Made by a program: the position numbers and the translations under genes
Shown here: positions 9,919-18,126 of the stretch, piece after piece
Numbering within the stretch: the stretch's first letter is position 1
How the letters are laid out: each line of letters begins with the position of its first letter
Source: CAVPDA01 sp963702495
Lineage (GTDB): Bacteria; Pseudomonadota; Gammaproteobacteria; Burkholderiales; Rhodocyclaceae
Reading direction: 5' to 3'
NCBI GenBank assembly: GCA_963702495.1
Contig: CAVPDA010000001.1
Coordinates: 22,919-86,918, forward strand
Length of the DNA: 64,000 nucleotides
Notes under the pieces: model-generated
Told to the model about the DNA's origin: nothing
The model's input: only the letters and a program-made list of their open reading frames with translations
Database searches by the model: none

Positions 9919-10314
9919 GTGATCCCTGCCCCGGTCCTGCTCGCCCGCCTGCTGGCCGGCGGCGACGACCCCGACACCCTGGAATGGGTGCGCCGCGGCT
10001 TCCACGCCTGGCAGCGTACCGGCGACCCGGCCGCGGCGTTCCGCGCCTGGCGCCTGCCCGCTACCCCCGCGGCGTGCGCCCGTGCGCTGCGCGATGCCTG
10101 GCTGACCGAGGCGGGGCGCTTCCTGCCGGCGCGCAACCGCGCCGAGCTGCTGCGGCGAGCCATCGCGGGCGAGCCCGCATCGCCCGCCGTGGCGCTGTGC
10201 ATCGAGCGAGCCGCGGCCGCCGCGCCTTTGCCAGCTACGGCGCGCCAACTCCGCGCGATCCTCGCGGAAGCGAAGGCGCCGATTCACTTCCCCGGCGTGC
10301 ATCGTGCCGCCTGA
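9919..10314 (+). CDS. hypothetical head-region protein
   Basis: 131-aa Ala/Arg-rich helical protein beginning at GTG (MIPAPVLLARLLAGGDDPDT), not recognised. It occupies the place where a portal and protease would be expected between large terminase and capsid, but is far too short to be either. No signal peptide or membrane segment. Confidence 0.5.
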   Translation: MIPAPVLLARLLAGGDDPDTLEWVRRGFHAWQRTGDPAAAFRAWRLPATPAACARALRDAWLTEAGRFLPARNRAELLRRAIAGEPASPAVALCIERAAAAAPLPATARQLRAILAEAKAPIHFPGVHRAA

Positions 10315-10352
10315 GCGGCGAAGCTGTGCGCATTGACCTAGGAGCGCGAACC

Positions 10353-11424
10353 ATGGACCTACTTGCAACAGAAATTGACGCGGGCATATCCAGCCGCTTG
10401 CGTGAAATCGCCGGGCTTGCTGCGGCGAAGCAGGCCGCCAGCATTCAGACCTACTCGCTTGCGCGCACCCTGACGCGGCTGGTATCGAAAGAGCGCGTGG
10501 ACGGTTACGAGGGCGAAATCCATCAAGAGCTGTCGCGCCTCTACGGGCCGTCGCAGAGCGCATCGGGTGTGCTTGTTCCGTGGCGCGCGCTGGTGCCCAA
10601 CCGGCGTGACCTGAGCACGGCGAATGCCAGCGCGCTGGTCGGCGTGGAACAGCAACCAGTCGCCGACGTGCTTCGCGCCTGGTCTGTTGTCGCCAATGCC
10701 GGCGTGACTGTGGTCGGCGGGTTGCGGGCCGATCAGACCGTCCCGCGCATCATGGCCAGCTCTACTGGCTATTGGCTCGAAGGCGACGGCGCGCAGATTC
10801 CCGCGGAGGGGCAGGCGAGCATCGGGCGGGTTTCGGCGACCCCGCACACCGCCGCGGCATATCTCGAAATCAGTCACCAGCTGCGGCAATCCGCGCCCGA
10901 TGTGGACGGGACTGTCCGGCTCGAGCTCGTCCCGCACAATTGGCGAGTTGGTGGACGCGGCTGTCCTGGCCGGCAGCGGATCGAGCGGCGAGCCGCTGGG
11001 GCTGGTCAATACCCCGGGAGTGCAGAGCGCGAACGGTGCGACCCTGGCATGGGCCGGAATCGTCGGGCTTGAGGAAGACTGCGCAGCCGCGGACATGGCG
11101 GACGCGGGCGCGGCGTGGATCGCACATCCCGGCGTGCGCGAGCTGCTGCGCGTGCGTGAAGTGGCAAGCGGCGCCGGGCTGATCTGGGGCGCGAACGAGA
11201 TCGGCGGCAAGCGGGCCGCCGTCACGACGGCATGCCCGGCGGCGACGATGGTCTTGGGCAATTGGGCGGACTGCACCGTCTTCGTCTGGGGCGGCGGTGT
11301 GGAGCTGATGGCGAATCCCTTCAGCGATTTCGGCCGCGGCATCATCGGCGTGCGCGCGATGCTGCACATGGATGTGGCATATCCCCGGCCGGCCGGCTTC
11401 GGCAAGGTCACGAGCATTACCTGA
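10353..11424 (+). CDS. phage major capsid protein, HK97-like (one frameshift)
   Basis: HK97-fold capsid protein of about 356 aa. The start MDLLATEIDAGISSRLREIA follows AGGAGCGCGAACC. The N-terminal helical arm is short, so the usual cleaved scaffold domain is small or missing. Core motifs include VVGGLRADQTVPRIMAS, AAAYLEISHQLRQSAPDVDG, GSGSSGEPLGLVNTPGV, VLGNWADCTVFVWGGGVELM, and the C-terminal GIIGVRAMLHMDVAYPRPAG. One frame change near 10932 (an extra C in GTCCCGC) splits the gene; both sides read cleanly. No protease gene is seen. Confidence 0.75.
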
Positions 11425-11437
11425 CGGAGGCAATATC

Positions 11438-11569
11438 ATGTCATTCACGACCGCATTCCGATTGATTGCGCAACCGGCGCCCGACGTTGGGCACCCGCTG
11501 TTTGACCCGAAAGCCAAGGTGCCGGTGGAGCCGCGCGCCCGCGTTAGGAAGATAGCAATAATAACTTGA
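11438..11569 (+). pseudogene. element protein truncated by IS insertion
   Basis: Starts MSFTTAFRLIAQPAPDVGHP after a good ribosome site (ACGGAGG), 13 bp after the capsid gene. The frame crosses into the IS left end at 11553 and stops at 11569, so only about 38 native codons remain. Length and place suggest a small head-completion or decoration protein; it is not otherwise recognised. Confidence 0.45.
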
Positions 11570-12887
11570 ACACTTCGCATCGTTCCCCTACGATGCGCGG
11601 ATGGATCAAGCACCTGCCGTCAAAGCCAGGTTCAAAGCCTTGTCGCCTCGTCTTGACGAGGCGACGTTGCGATTGTGGGCCGCTGCCGAGGCGCGCAGCC
11701 TTGGACGCGGTGGCGTCAGTGTGGTGGCCAAGGTCGCGGGGTTGTCACGCACGACCGTGTATGCCGGCCTGGCCGAGATCGATGCCGCCGGCAAGGCCAA
11801 GGGCAAGAGGAGCAAGGCGGCGGCGCAGCCATTGGTGGCGGCTGTGACGCATAAGCGCGTTCGCGCGCCCGGTGGCGGACGCAAGCGCTTGGTGGACATC
11901 GACGCGAGTTTGCTTGCCGACCTGGACGCATTGGTCGAGCCCACCAGCCGGGGCGATCCGATGTCGCCACTGCGCTGGACGTGCAAGAGCACGACGAGGC
12001 TTGCCGCGGAGCTTAGCGCAAGCGGCCATCGGGTGAGCCAGCGCACGGTGTGCGACCTCCTGGCCCAACTGAACTACAGCCTTCAGTCGGTGCGCAAGAC
12101 GCGTGAAGGTGGCCAGCATCCCGACCGCGACGCGCAGTTTCAGTACATCGCCGCCATGGTGACGAAGTTCCAGCGCCAGCGCCAGCCGGTGATCTCGGTG
12201 GACACCAAGAAGAAGGAACTCATCGGGGACTTCAAGAACGCCGGGCGCGAGTGGCGCCCGCAGGGACAGCCCGAGCAGGTTCGAGTGCACGACTTCATCG
12301 ACGACGAACTGGGCAAGGTCGCGCCCTACGGGGTCTACGACGTGACGGCCAACGTGGGCTGGGTCAGCGTGGGAATCGACCACGACACGGCCGAGTTCGC
12401 CGTGCAGAGCATCCGCCACTGGTGGCTCGAGATGGGGCAGCCGATGTACGCCCGAGCCAAGCGGCTGCTGATCACCGCCGACTGTGGTGGCAGCAACGGC
12501 TATCGCGTGCGCCTGTGGAGGCTGCAACTGCAGCGGCTGGCCGACGACCTCGGCATGGAGGTCCAGGTGTGCCACTTCCCGCCCGGCACCAGCAAGTGGA
12601 ACAAGATCGAGCACCGGATGTTCTGCCACATCACCAACAACTGGCGCGGCCGCCCTCTGCTGAGCCGGCAGGTGGTGGTCAACCTCATCGGCAGCGTTAC
12701 CACCAACCAAGGCCTGCGCGTGAAGGCCGCGCTCGACGAGAATACCTACCAACCCGGCATCAAGGTGAGCGATGCCGACCTCGCGGCCATCAACCTCAAG
12801 CGCGATGAATTCCACGGCGAGTGGAACTATCGCGTCACGCCAAGAGCGACCGGCAAGCGTGGCTAAGTGTTCAACTTATTATTGCTA
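11553..12887 (+). mobile_element. ISAzo13-like insertion sequence
   Basis: 1335 bp bounded by 23-bp inverted repeats (11553-11575 and 12865-12887) with one mismatch. Both outer ends read TAGCAATAATAA and both inner ends GAACACTT. It carries one intact transposase. The insertion follows the capsid gene and breaks a short gene. No clear target duplication is visible. Confidence 0.85.
11601..12866 (+). CDS. ISAzo13-family transposase
   Basis: 421-aa intact transposase. An N-terminal HTH region (GGVSVVAKVAGLSRTTVYAG) is followed by a basic linker, a second HTH-like part (STTRLAAELSASGHRVSQRT), and a DDE catalytic core. The core has VISVDTKKKELIGDFKNAGR (first Asp), LLITADCGGSNGYRVRLWR (second Asp), and CHFPPGTSKWNKIEHRMFCH (Glu in the third block). 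These motifs are characteristic of the ISAzo13 group. The stop lies at the edge of the right inverted repeat. Unlike neighbouring element genes it is undamaged, which fits a later arrival. Confidence 0.88.
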   Translation: MDQAPAVKARFKALSPRLDEATLRLWAAAEARSLGRGGVSVVAKVAGLSRTTVYAGLAEIDAAGKAKGKRSKAAAQPLVAAVTHKRVRAPGGGRKRLVDIDASLLADLDALVEPTSRGDPMSPLRWTCKSTTRLAAELSASGHRVSQRTVCDLLAQLNYSLQSVRKTREGGQHPDRDAQFQYIAAMVTKFQRQRQPVISVDTKKKELIGDFKNAGREWRPQGQPEQVRVHDFIDDELGKVAPYGVYDVTANVGWVSVGIDHDTAEFAVQSIRHWWLEMGQPMYARAKRLLITADCGGSNGYRVRLWRLQLQRLADDLGMEVQVCHFPPGTSKWNKIEHRMFCHITNNWRGRPLLSRQVVVNLIGSVTTNQGLRVKAALDENTYQPGIKVSDADLAAINLKRDEFHGEWNYRVTPRATGKRG

Positions 12888-12898
12888 GGTTCCTTAAG

Positions 12899-13040
12899 GT
12901 GACTCGCGCCAAATTCTTGCTTGCGAACGGCGAACGCCCCGACGTCGGTAAAGTTTACCGAACTGCCGCGCTCCGACGCCCGCGACCTGGTGGCGCGCGG
13001 ACTCGGCGTGCTGATCGACACTTCGGAGGGCGGCGCATGA
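12899..13040 (+). pseudogene. short element gene fragment, frameshifted
   Basis: GTG-started reading VTRAKFLLANGERPDVG changes frame near 12950 to continue as KFTELPRSDARDLVARGLGV and ends at 13040, overlapping the next ATG. The combined product is about 47 aa. Length is one base over a multiple of three. Small head proteins of this kind often follow the capsid gene. It may be the 3' part of the gene broken by the IS, or a separate gene. Confidence 0.35.
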
Positions 13041-13252
13041 TCGAGGATCCCTTTGAGGTCGTTAGGCGACATCAGGCGGCGAACCTCGACGAGCTTACGA
13101 GGCGCCTAGATTCCGGTTTCGGTATGTACTTCACGACCCAGCGCATCGTGCATGACGGAGTCACATATCGACGCGGGGCGCCGGTCCCGGAGTCTGTCGT
13201 GCGGAAGCTGCCATACGGTTCCGTAGGTTTCGTGCCGCTGTTTATCCGGTGA
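13037..13252 (+). CDS. hypothetical small element protein
   Basis: 71-aa protein beginning MIEDPFEVVRRHQAANLDEL, not recognised. The C-terminal half (GMYFTTQRIVHDGVTYRRGA) looks like a small beta domain. The start overlaps the preceding stop in an ATGA. It is the last gene of the element before the structured right end. Confidence 0.5.
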   Translation: MIEDPFEVVRRHQAANLDELTRRLDSGFGMYFTTQRIVHDGVTYRRGAPVPESVVRKLPYGSVGFVPLFIR

Positions 13253-13303
13253 TCTAGAGAGCTGCCCCCCGCCGCGTTAAGCGCGCGCAGCGCTCCGGGG
13301 GGA

Positions 13304-13336
13304 GGCGGCAAGCGGTGTGCTGCGCCGCTTGCCGCC
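13304..13336. repeat. perfect 12-bp inverted repeat
   Basis: GGCGGCAAGCGG (13304-13315) and its exact complement CCGCTTGCCGCC (13325-13336) are separated by 9 bases. Just before it are CCCCCC (13265-13270) and GGGGGG runs (13297-13302) that could also pair. No T-tract follows, so this does not look like a terminator. It could be a packaging or recombination site of the element. Confidence 0.5.
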
Positions 13337-13427
13337 ATCATGACCCATGCCGCGCACCGCCCGGCGGAAGCTGGGCCGCTCAACGGGTGGCGCTGGTGCT
13401 CCGGCGCTGCGAAAGGGGCGGGAAAAC

Positions 13428-13462
13428 AACCCTGGGGACCATTGGCTACCCGGGGTTTTTTC
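13428..13462 (+). terminator. rho-independent terminator at element end
   Basis: AACCCTGGG and CCCGGGGTT form a 9-bp stem with one G-T pair around a 12-base loop, followed directly by TTTT. It faces the plus-strand genes of the element and would end their transcript before the tRNA. Confidence 0.7.
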
Positions 13463-13579
13463 GTTCGCTGGTGTTCTGCCGTACTATCCGAGCAAGCCCT
13501 TACGGCGGGGGCTCAGAGACAGAGTGACATGGTAGTGACACGGATTGTCAGGTTAGTGTCAGCTTATCGCCGCATCTGT

Positions 13580-13611
13580 TGCCCGGAGCGGGATTTGAAC
13601 CCGCATTCCCT
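13580..13611 (-). other. second tRNA 3'-end fragment
   Basis: On the minus strand this reads as a T arm (GCGGG, TTCAAAT, CCCGC) followed by the acceptor strand TCCGGGC and A, but without an encoded CCA. The acceptor half is the same as that of the intact tRNA-Leu directly beside it; the T arm differs. No 5' half is present. It is most likely the 3' end of another leucine-type tRNA brought in by an earlier integration. Confidence 0.55.
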
Positions 13612-13668
13612 TCGTGGTGCCCGGAACCGGAGTCGAACCGGTACGCCTATGCGGCGAGGGATTTTAAG
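13611..13668. repeat. attachment-site repeat, tRNA-proximal copy
   Basis: 58 bp identical to 2670-2727. It lies inside the intact tRNA-Leu gene and covers its 3' part from anticodon loop to CCA. This copy came in with the element and restored the tRNA. Confidence 0.92.
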
Positions 13669-13700
13669 TCCCTTGCGTCTACCTATTTCGCCATCCGGGC
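13615..13700 (-). tRNA. tRNA-Leu (TAA)
   Basis: Complete 86-nt gene with encoded CCA. The acceptor is GCCCGGA with TCCGGGC, the anticodon stem AGGGA/TCCCT encloses CTTAAAA (anticodon TAA), a long variable arm (CGCCGCATAGGCG) marks a class II tRNA, and the T arm is ACCGG-TTCGACT-CCGGT. It serves as the integration site of the element to its left. Confidence 0.96.
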
Positions 13701-13783
13701 GCGGAGCAGTCGCACGCGTGGCAGCGATCGACAGCACGTAGACTACACGCGGGGAAGCGGCCAGGCATACGGCAAAGGAAGAA

Positions 13784-15064
13784 ATGGTGCAGTCACCTCG
13801 CCAGTTGCTCGGGTCTATGTTCGCCGCCGCGATCCGCTCGGCCCAGCCGGCCCTCTGCTTGCCGCCCCATTTGCCGCCGCCGCCCCGGGGACGGACGCTG
13901 GTGCTCGGTGCCGGCAAGGCATCGGCGGCGATGGCTCAAACGCTGGAGCAGCACTGGCCGGGCGCGTTGTCCGGCCTGGTGGTGACGCGCTACGGCCATG
14001 GCGCGCCCTGCCGCCGCATCGAGATCGTCGAGGCGGCGCATCCCGTGCCCGATGCCGCCGGACTCGCCGCCGCCGCTCGTATTCAGGCGCTGGCGCACGG
14101 GTTGACAGGAGATGATCTCGTCATCTGCCTGATCTCGGGCGGCGGCTCCGCCCTCCTCGCCTTGCCGGCGCACGGTCTGACCCTGGCGGACAAGCAGGCG
14201 GTCAATCGCGCCCTGCTCGCGTCGGGCGCGAGCATCACCGAGATGAACTGCGTGCGCCGTCATCTTTCGGCCATCAAGGGCGGCCGTCTGGCGGCGGCCT
14301 GCCATCCGGCGCAGGTGGTCACGCTGCTGATTTCGGACGTGCCGGGAGACAACCCGATCGACATCGCCTCCGGCCCGACCGTTGCCGACCCCACCACCTG
14401 CGCCAATGCGCTGGACGTGATCCGGCGCTACGGCATCGAGGTGCCGCCGGCAGTGGACGATGTGCTGCGCAGCGGCCGGGGCGAGTCGGTGAAGCCCGGT
14501 GACTCGCGCCTCGCACGCGCCGAGGCGCGCATCGTGGCCACGCCGCAGTTGGCTCTGGAGGCGGCCGCGGCGCTGGCGCGAGAGGCCGGCATCGCTGCCC
14601 TGATTCTCGGCGACAGCATCGAGGGCGAGGCGCGCGACGTGGGCAAGGTGATGGCGGGCATCGCGCGCCAGGTCGCACTGCATGGCCAGCCCGCGGCGGC
14701 GCCCTGCGTGCTGCTGTCCGGCGGCGAGACCAGCGTCACGCTGCGCGGCCACGGCCGCGGCGGCCGCAATGTCGAGTTCCTGCTCTCTCTCGGGGTGGCC
14801 CTCGACAGTCTGGCCGGCGTGTACGCCCTTGCCGGCGATACCGACGGCGTGGATGGCATGGAGGAGATCGCCGGCGCCTATCTCGATCCGGACAGTCTGG
14901 CGCGCGCCTGGGCATTCGGCATCAATCCGAAAGACAGCCTCGCCAACAACGACGGCCACGGCTTTTTCGAAGCGCTGGGCGATTCCGTCGTGACCGGCCC
15001 GACGCTGACGAACGTGAACGACTTCCGCGCCATTTTCGTCACCGGCCAGTCGGCTGCGCGGTAG
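13784..15064 (+). CDS. ttuD: glycerate 2-kinase (GckA/TtuD family)
   Basis: 426-aa MOFRL-type glycerate kinase, which makes 2-phosphoglycerate from glycerate and ATP. Visible marks are TLVLGAGKASAAMAQ near the N terminus, the nucleotide loop CLISGGGSALLALPA, NCVRRHLSAIKGGRLA, LLISDVPGDNPIDIASGPTV, and the C-terminal MOFRL region LSGGETSVTLRGHGRGGRNV with LAGDTDGVDG. It starts 83 bp from the tRNA-Leu gene. With the hydroxypyruvate isomerase at 18.1 kb it suggests glyoxylate use through tartronate semialdehyde, although the carboligase and reductase are not in the window. Confidence 0.88.
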   Translation: MVQSPRQLLGSMFAAAIRSAQPALCLPPHLPPPPRGRTLVLGAGKASAAMAQTLEQHWPGALSGLVVTRYGHGAPCRRIEIVEAAHPVPDAAGLAAAARIQALAHGLTGDDLVICLISGGGSALLALPAHGLTLADKQAVNRALLASGASITEMNCVRRHLSAIKGGRLAAACHPAQVVTLLISDVPGDNPIDIASGPTVADPTTCANALDVIRRYGIEVPPAVDDVLRSGRGESVKPGDSRLARAEARIVATPQLALEAAAALAREAGIAALILGDSIEGEARDVGKVMAGIARQVALHGQPAAAPCVLLSGGETSVTLRGHGRGGRNVEFLLSLGVALDSLAGVYALAGDTDGVDGMEEIAGAYLDPDSLARAWAFGINPKDSLANNDGHGFFEALGDSVVTGPTLTNVNDFRAIFVTGQSAAR

Positions 15065-15125
15065 CACCGCGCCGGAATAGATCGTGTTCCACCATGGCGG
15101 TAATCGCGGTGCCGGGCGCACAACG

Positions 15126-15151
15126 AAAAACCGGCGGCTCGCGCCGCCGGT
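15126..15151 (-). terminator. rho-independent terminator
   Basis: On the minus strand, ACCGGCGGC and GCCGCCGGT form a 9-bp stem around a 4-base loop and are followed by TTTTT. It sits 28 bp after the stop of the large Ig-like protein and would end its transcript. Confidence 0.85.
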
Positions 15152-15178
15152 CTCCAACGCCCCTGGCGGGGACGGGTG

Positions 15179-17491
15179 TTACCTGATGGTCACGGCGATG
15201 TTGTTCACCTTGGTGCCCAGCGTCGATTGAACGCTGACCGGCGTGGTGCAGGCCTTGCTGCCCCGGATATTGACCTGCCAAGCGCCATTCACCACAGGCA
15301 CCGTCTGGATGATCTGAGCCGCTGTCGGGCTCGCGGGCACCGTCGCCGTGTTGTACAGGGTGATGCTGTTGCCGGTCGACACCGTGCTGGTTCCCCGGGC
15401 GGTCCAATCCCCCAGCGTCCCTGCCCGCTTGCACTGCGTTCCCGCCTGCACTGCGACCAGTTCCGGATTGACCACGCTCACCGTCACATGGGCCGGCAGC
15501 GAGCGGTTGCCTGTCACCAGGTTGGCCACTGTGTAGTCGAAGCCGAAGCTGCCCGGGGTGCCGCCGGCAGTAAAGCTGACCAAACCGGTTGCCGGGTTGG
15601 CCGTCGCCGTACCGCCGGTGACCGAGGCCGGAACCACCTGCACCGAAGCCGGGTCGAGCGTACCGCCGTTGCCCGAGTCGTTGGCCAGCACATTGACCGT
15701 CACCGTACCGTTGATATTGACCGTGTTTGGTCCCGGATCGGCATTGGCGATCGGCACCGACCCGCCGGCGGGTGGCGCGACATTCACTGTCACCGTGGCA
15801 GGGTTGGAGGTGCCGACAGCGTTGGCTACCGTGTATTTGAAGGTGGCGACGCCAGTAGTGGCCGACGGCGTGAAGGTGACGCTGCCATCGAGGTTGCGGA
15901 CCACGGTGCCGATGTTGGGCGTCAGCCCGGGCGGCACGATCGCCAAAGATGTCTGGTTGAACGGCGCCGCCGCATTGACCACATCGTTGGCCAGAACCGG
16001 AATCGTCACTGCCGCGCCGCTGGCGACGGCATCGAGGACGTCGTCCTGGGCGAATACGACGCCGGGGGCGAACGCCGCCGCCAAGCCGCCGACCACGTCG
16101 GCCCTGCCGATGCCGCCGGCGGCCGACTGAACCGCGACCGAGGCCGGAGGTGTAGTCACACCCGTTGCCGTCAGCGTCATCGAGGCCGGATCGCCGGAGA
16201 TGCCGCCAGCAGCCGATGTGGCGCCGAGGAATCCCTCAAGAATCAGGGCGGGAGCTGAAGAGGTGCCGAAGCCCTTGTCGCTGGAGGTAGCCACCACGGC
16301 CAAGGTCTGTGTAGTGGGATCGAAGTTGGCCGAGGCGACGGTGACCACATCCACCGCGTTGTGGGTCGCGGTGCTGGGCGGATTGTCGGCGCTGTTGATG
16401 ACGGTGACGCTGCCCGGCAGCGAGCCGGTCGGGTCGGTGATGCCCTGGGCGTAATACTGTCCGAGTGCGTTGGGACCCGACATCAGGACCGGCAGTTCAT
16501 TAAGCGCCGCGGCGGTGAGCTTCGGATCGGGCTGGGTCGCCAGCACCTTGACCACGTTGGCGTAGACATCGACGTGGGTACCGCCGGCATCACGGCCGTA
16601 GGTGGCGCTGCTGATGGCGAGCGGGCTGCCGATCGGGCTCGCCGCCATGTCGTGCATGCGGCCGGTCAGAGTGAACTGATCGCTGCGGGCGCAGGTGCCG
16701 GTCGCACCGGCGCCGCCCAAGACGATGTTGGTGCCGTCGGGACGCACGCCACAGATTTCCACATAGTTGGTGCCGAAGGGGCTGCCGGTGACGTTCTCCA
16801 GCGCGACGCCGTCGGAAAGGAACTGCGCGCCGTTGAGGGTGACCGGATCAAGGGGATTCCCGGCGGTATCGGCACGAGTGAGAAACGGCCCGACGCGGCT
16901 ATGCAGGGCGTCGGTGAAGATGCCGGGCGTAAGCCCGACGTCGTCGGTGAAGAAGATGTCGCGGTTGCCGCCGGCCGGCGAGACATCCGGGAATATCTCG
17001 ACGCCATAGGGATGGGTGACGGTGTAGGTGCCGAGCTCCGGCACGCCGGCGGTGACGCGGATACGGGTGAACACCATCTGGTCGTTCGCCTTCGGAGCGC
17101 CGCCGCCGAACGCGCCCTCCAGCGCCAGCACGATGGTGGCGCGCTTGGTGACGGCACCGGGAAGGACGCCGGTCGTGTCGATCGGGGGGGATACGGCGCG
17201 GAAATAGAAGGCCTCGCCCGGGAAGTTGGTGGGGAAGGTATACGGTGGTTCGACTCCGACCCCCGTGAGCAGGCAAGCCCCCTGCTGCAACTGGCCGGGA
17301 TCGGTCGCATTCGGCAGGCACAAATCGAGGACCAGTCCTGACAGACCCTGATACCACAGCGGGAAGCCGTTGCCCGGCGGCGACGGCAGATTGGTGGGGC
17401 CGACCCGGGCCAGATCGGCGTGGGCGGAAAAGCAAGCAGTGGCGAGTATTGCCGCGGATGCGACACTTCTCAGTCTCGATCGAGCGAACAT
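15179..17491 (-). CDS. secreted protein with cadherin/Ig-like repeats
   Basis: 770-aa exported protein. The signal peptide MFARSRLRSVASAAILATAC continues to FSAHA, about 25 residues. The N-terminal half has no recognised domain. From about residue 470 come two or three Ig-like units of the bacterial cadherin-like type, visible in DVVNAAAPFNQTSLAIVPPG, GSVTFTPSATTGVATFKYTV and VNVLANDSGNGGTLDPASVQ (VLANDS is the calcium-loop signature). No LPXTG or transmembrane anchor is seen. Probably a periplasmic or surface protein; partner unknown. Confidence 0.7.
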   Translation of the reverse strand: MFARSRLRSVASAAILATACFSAHADLARVGPTNLPSPPGNGFPLWYQGLSGLVLDLCLPNATDPGQLQQGACLLTGVGVEPPYTFPTNFPGEAFYFRAVSPPIDTTGVLPGAVTKRATIVLALEGAFGGGAPKANDQMVFTRIRVTAGVPELGTYTVTHPYGVEIFPDVSPAGGNRDIFFTDDVGLTPGIFTDALHSRVGPFLTRADTAGNPLDPVTLNGAQFLSDGVALENVTGSPFGTNYVEICGVRPDGTNIVLGGAGATGTCARSDQFTLTGRMHDMAASPIGSPLAISSATYGRDAGGTHVDVYANVVKVLATQPDPKLTAAALNELPVLMSGPNALGQYYAQGITDPTGSLPGSVTVINSADNPPSTATHNAVDVVTVASANFDPTTQTLAVVATSSDKGFGTSSAPALILEGFLGATSAAGGISGDPASMTLTATGVTTPPASVAVQSAAGGIGRADVVGGLAAAFAPGVVFAQDDVLDAVASGAAVTIPVLANDVVNAAAPFNQTSLAIVPPGLTPNIGTVVRNLDGSVTFTPSATTGVATFKYTVANAVGTSNPATVTVNVAPPAGGSVPIANADPGPNTVNINGTVTVNVLANDSGNGGTLDPASVQVVPASVTGGTATANPATGLVSFTAGGTPGSFGFDYTVANLVTGNRSLPAHVTVSVVNPELVAVQAGTQCKRAGTLGDWTARGTSTVSTGNSITLYNTATVPASPTAAQIIQTVPVVNGAWQVNIRGSKACTTPVSVQSTLGTKVNNIAVTIR

Positions 17492-17623
17492 TGTGACCTC
17501 CTCTGTGGGGCATGGGATATGTTGCCGCTTCGGCCGTTTAGGTATTTGCCGGCCTTGACCGCTGCATGAGCACAGTTCGTACCAAGGCTGTAACTAATGG
17601 ATTGTTGGAATATTATTCGGGGA

Positions 17624-17662
17624 CCCCGCATTCGTGGGCCGCTTTCCCACGTTGTCGCGGGG
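17624..17662. repeat. nested hairpin
   Basis: CCCCGC (17624) pairs with GCGGGG (17657), and inside it CGTGGG (17633) pairs with CCCACG (17646). Both stems are perfect. No T-tract follows. It lies in the 635-bp gene-free stretch between 17492 and 18126, which otherwise holds only the direct repeats listed next and no convincing gene. Confidence 0.5.
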
Positions 17663-17705
17663 CGATTTCACCCACCAAAACGTGGGGAATCGGGGGATAT
17701 GACGC

Positions 17706-17790
17706 GTCAGTATTTTGTCAGTGATCAAGGAGTATGGGAGGTCAGTATTGTGTCAGGCACAGTCGGTATGCCATGTCGGTATTGTGTCAG
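17706..17790 (+). repeat. three 16-bp direct repeats, about 35-bp period
   Basis: GTCAGTATTTTGTCAG (17706), GTCAGTATTGTGTCAG (17741) and GTCGGTATTGTGTCAG (17775) recur every 34-35 bp. Each contains two GTCAG/GTCGG half-sites. Multiple terminal repeats of this kind resemble transposase-binding sites at IS21-type ends, so this may be an IS relic; no transposase is present. A binding array for a regulator is the alternative. Confidence 0.5.
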
Positions 17791-18126
17791 GGATGGATGG
17801 CACGAGAAGGGGCGTGCCGTGTTTGCGTTCGCGGTCGCCACGACTTTGTCATGGTCTCGCGATACGCTGGAGTGCTGAGACAATTGGCTCAGGAATAAGC
17901 GCGCGGCCGCGCAGCCTCATGCTTGCACGTCAGCGTTTCCATTTATCTGCTATGGATATCAGGCCGCCGGCTGCGGTCGCGCTCCGCGCGCAATCGCTCG
18001 CGGGACCGCCAGCGAACGCCGGCAGGCGCAACGGAACGTGATTAGAGACGGAAGTGCGCGATGGCCGTGTCGCGCACCCCGGACTCGTTCAGCCCGAGCG
18101 AGGCCGCAGACGCACTGCAAGCCGGA

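Larger units (their letters stand above)
2670..13668. mobile_element. tRNA-Leu-integrated phage-satellite-like element, about 11 kb
   Basis: The element lies between two identical 58-bp copies of the tRNA-Leu 3' portion. Gene order is integrase, small proteins, AlpA-like regulator, primase/helicase, iteron-like repeats, small and large terminase, a 131-aa protein, capsid and small head-type proteins. No portal, protease, tail, holin or lysis gene is visible. That fits a satellite that borrows a helper's tail, or a prophage reduced by deletion. Integrase, helicase and large terminase all contain frame changes, so it may be inactive unless these are sequencing errors. An insertion sequence interrupts a gene after the capsid. 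Confidence 0.85.

Noticed and set aside
13500..13565. Second copy of the 17.7-kb repeat array (GTGACA/GTCAG motifs)
   Set aside because: Some short similar words occur, but there is no shared 16-bp unit or regular spacing.
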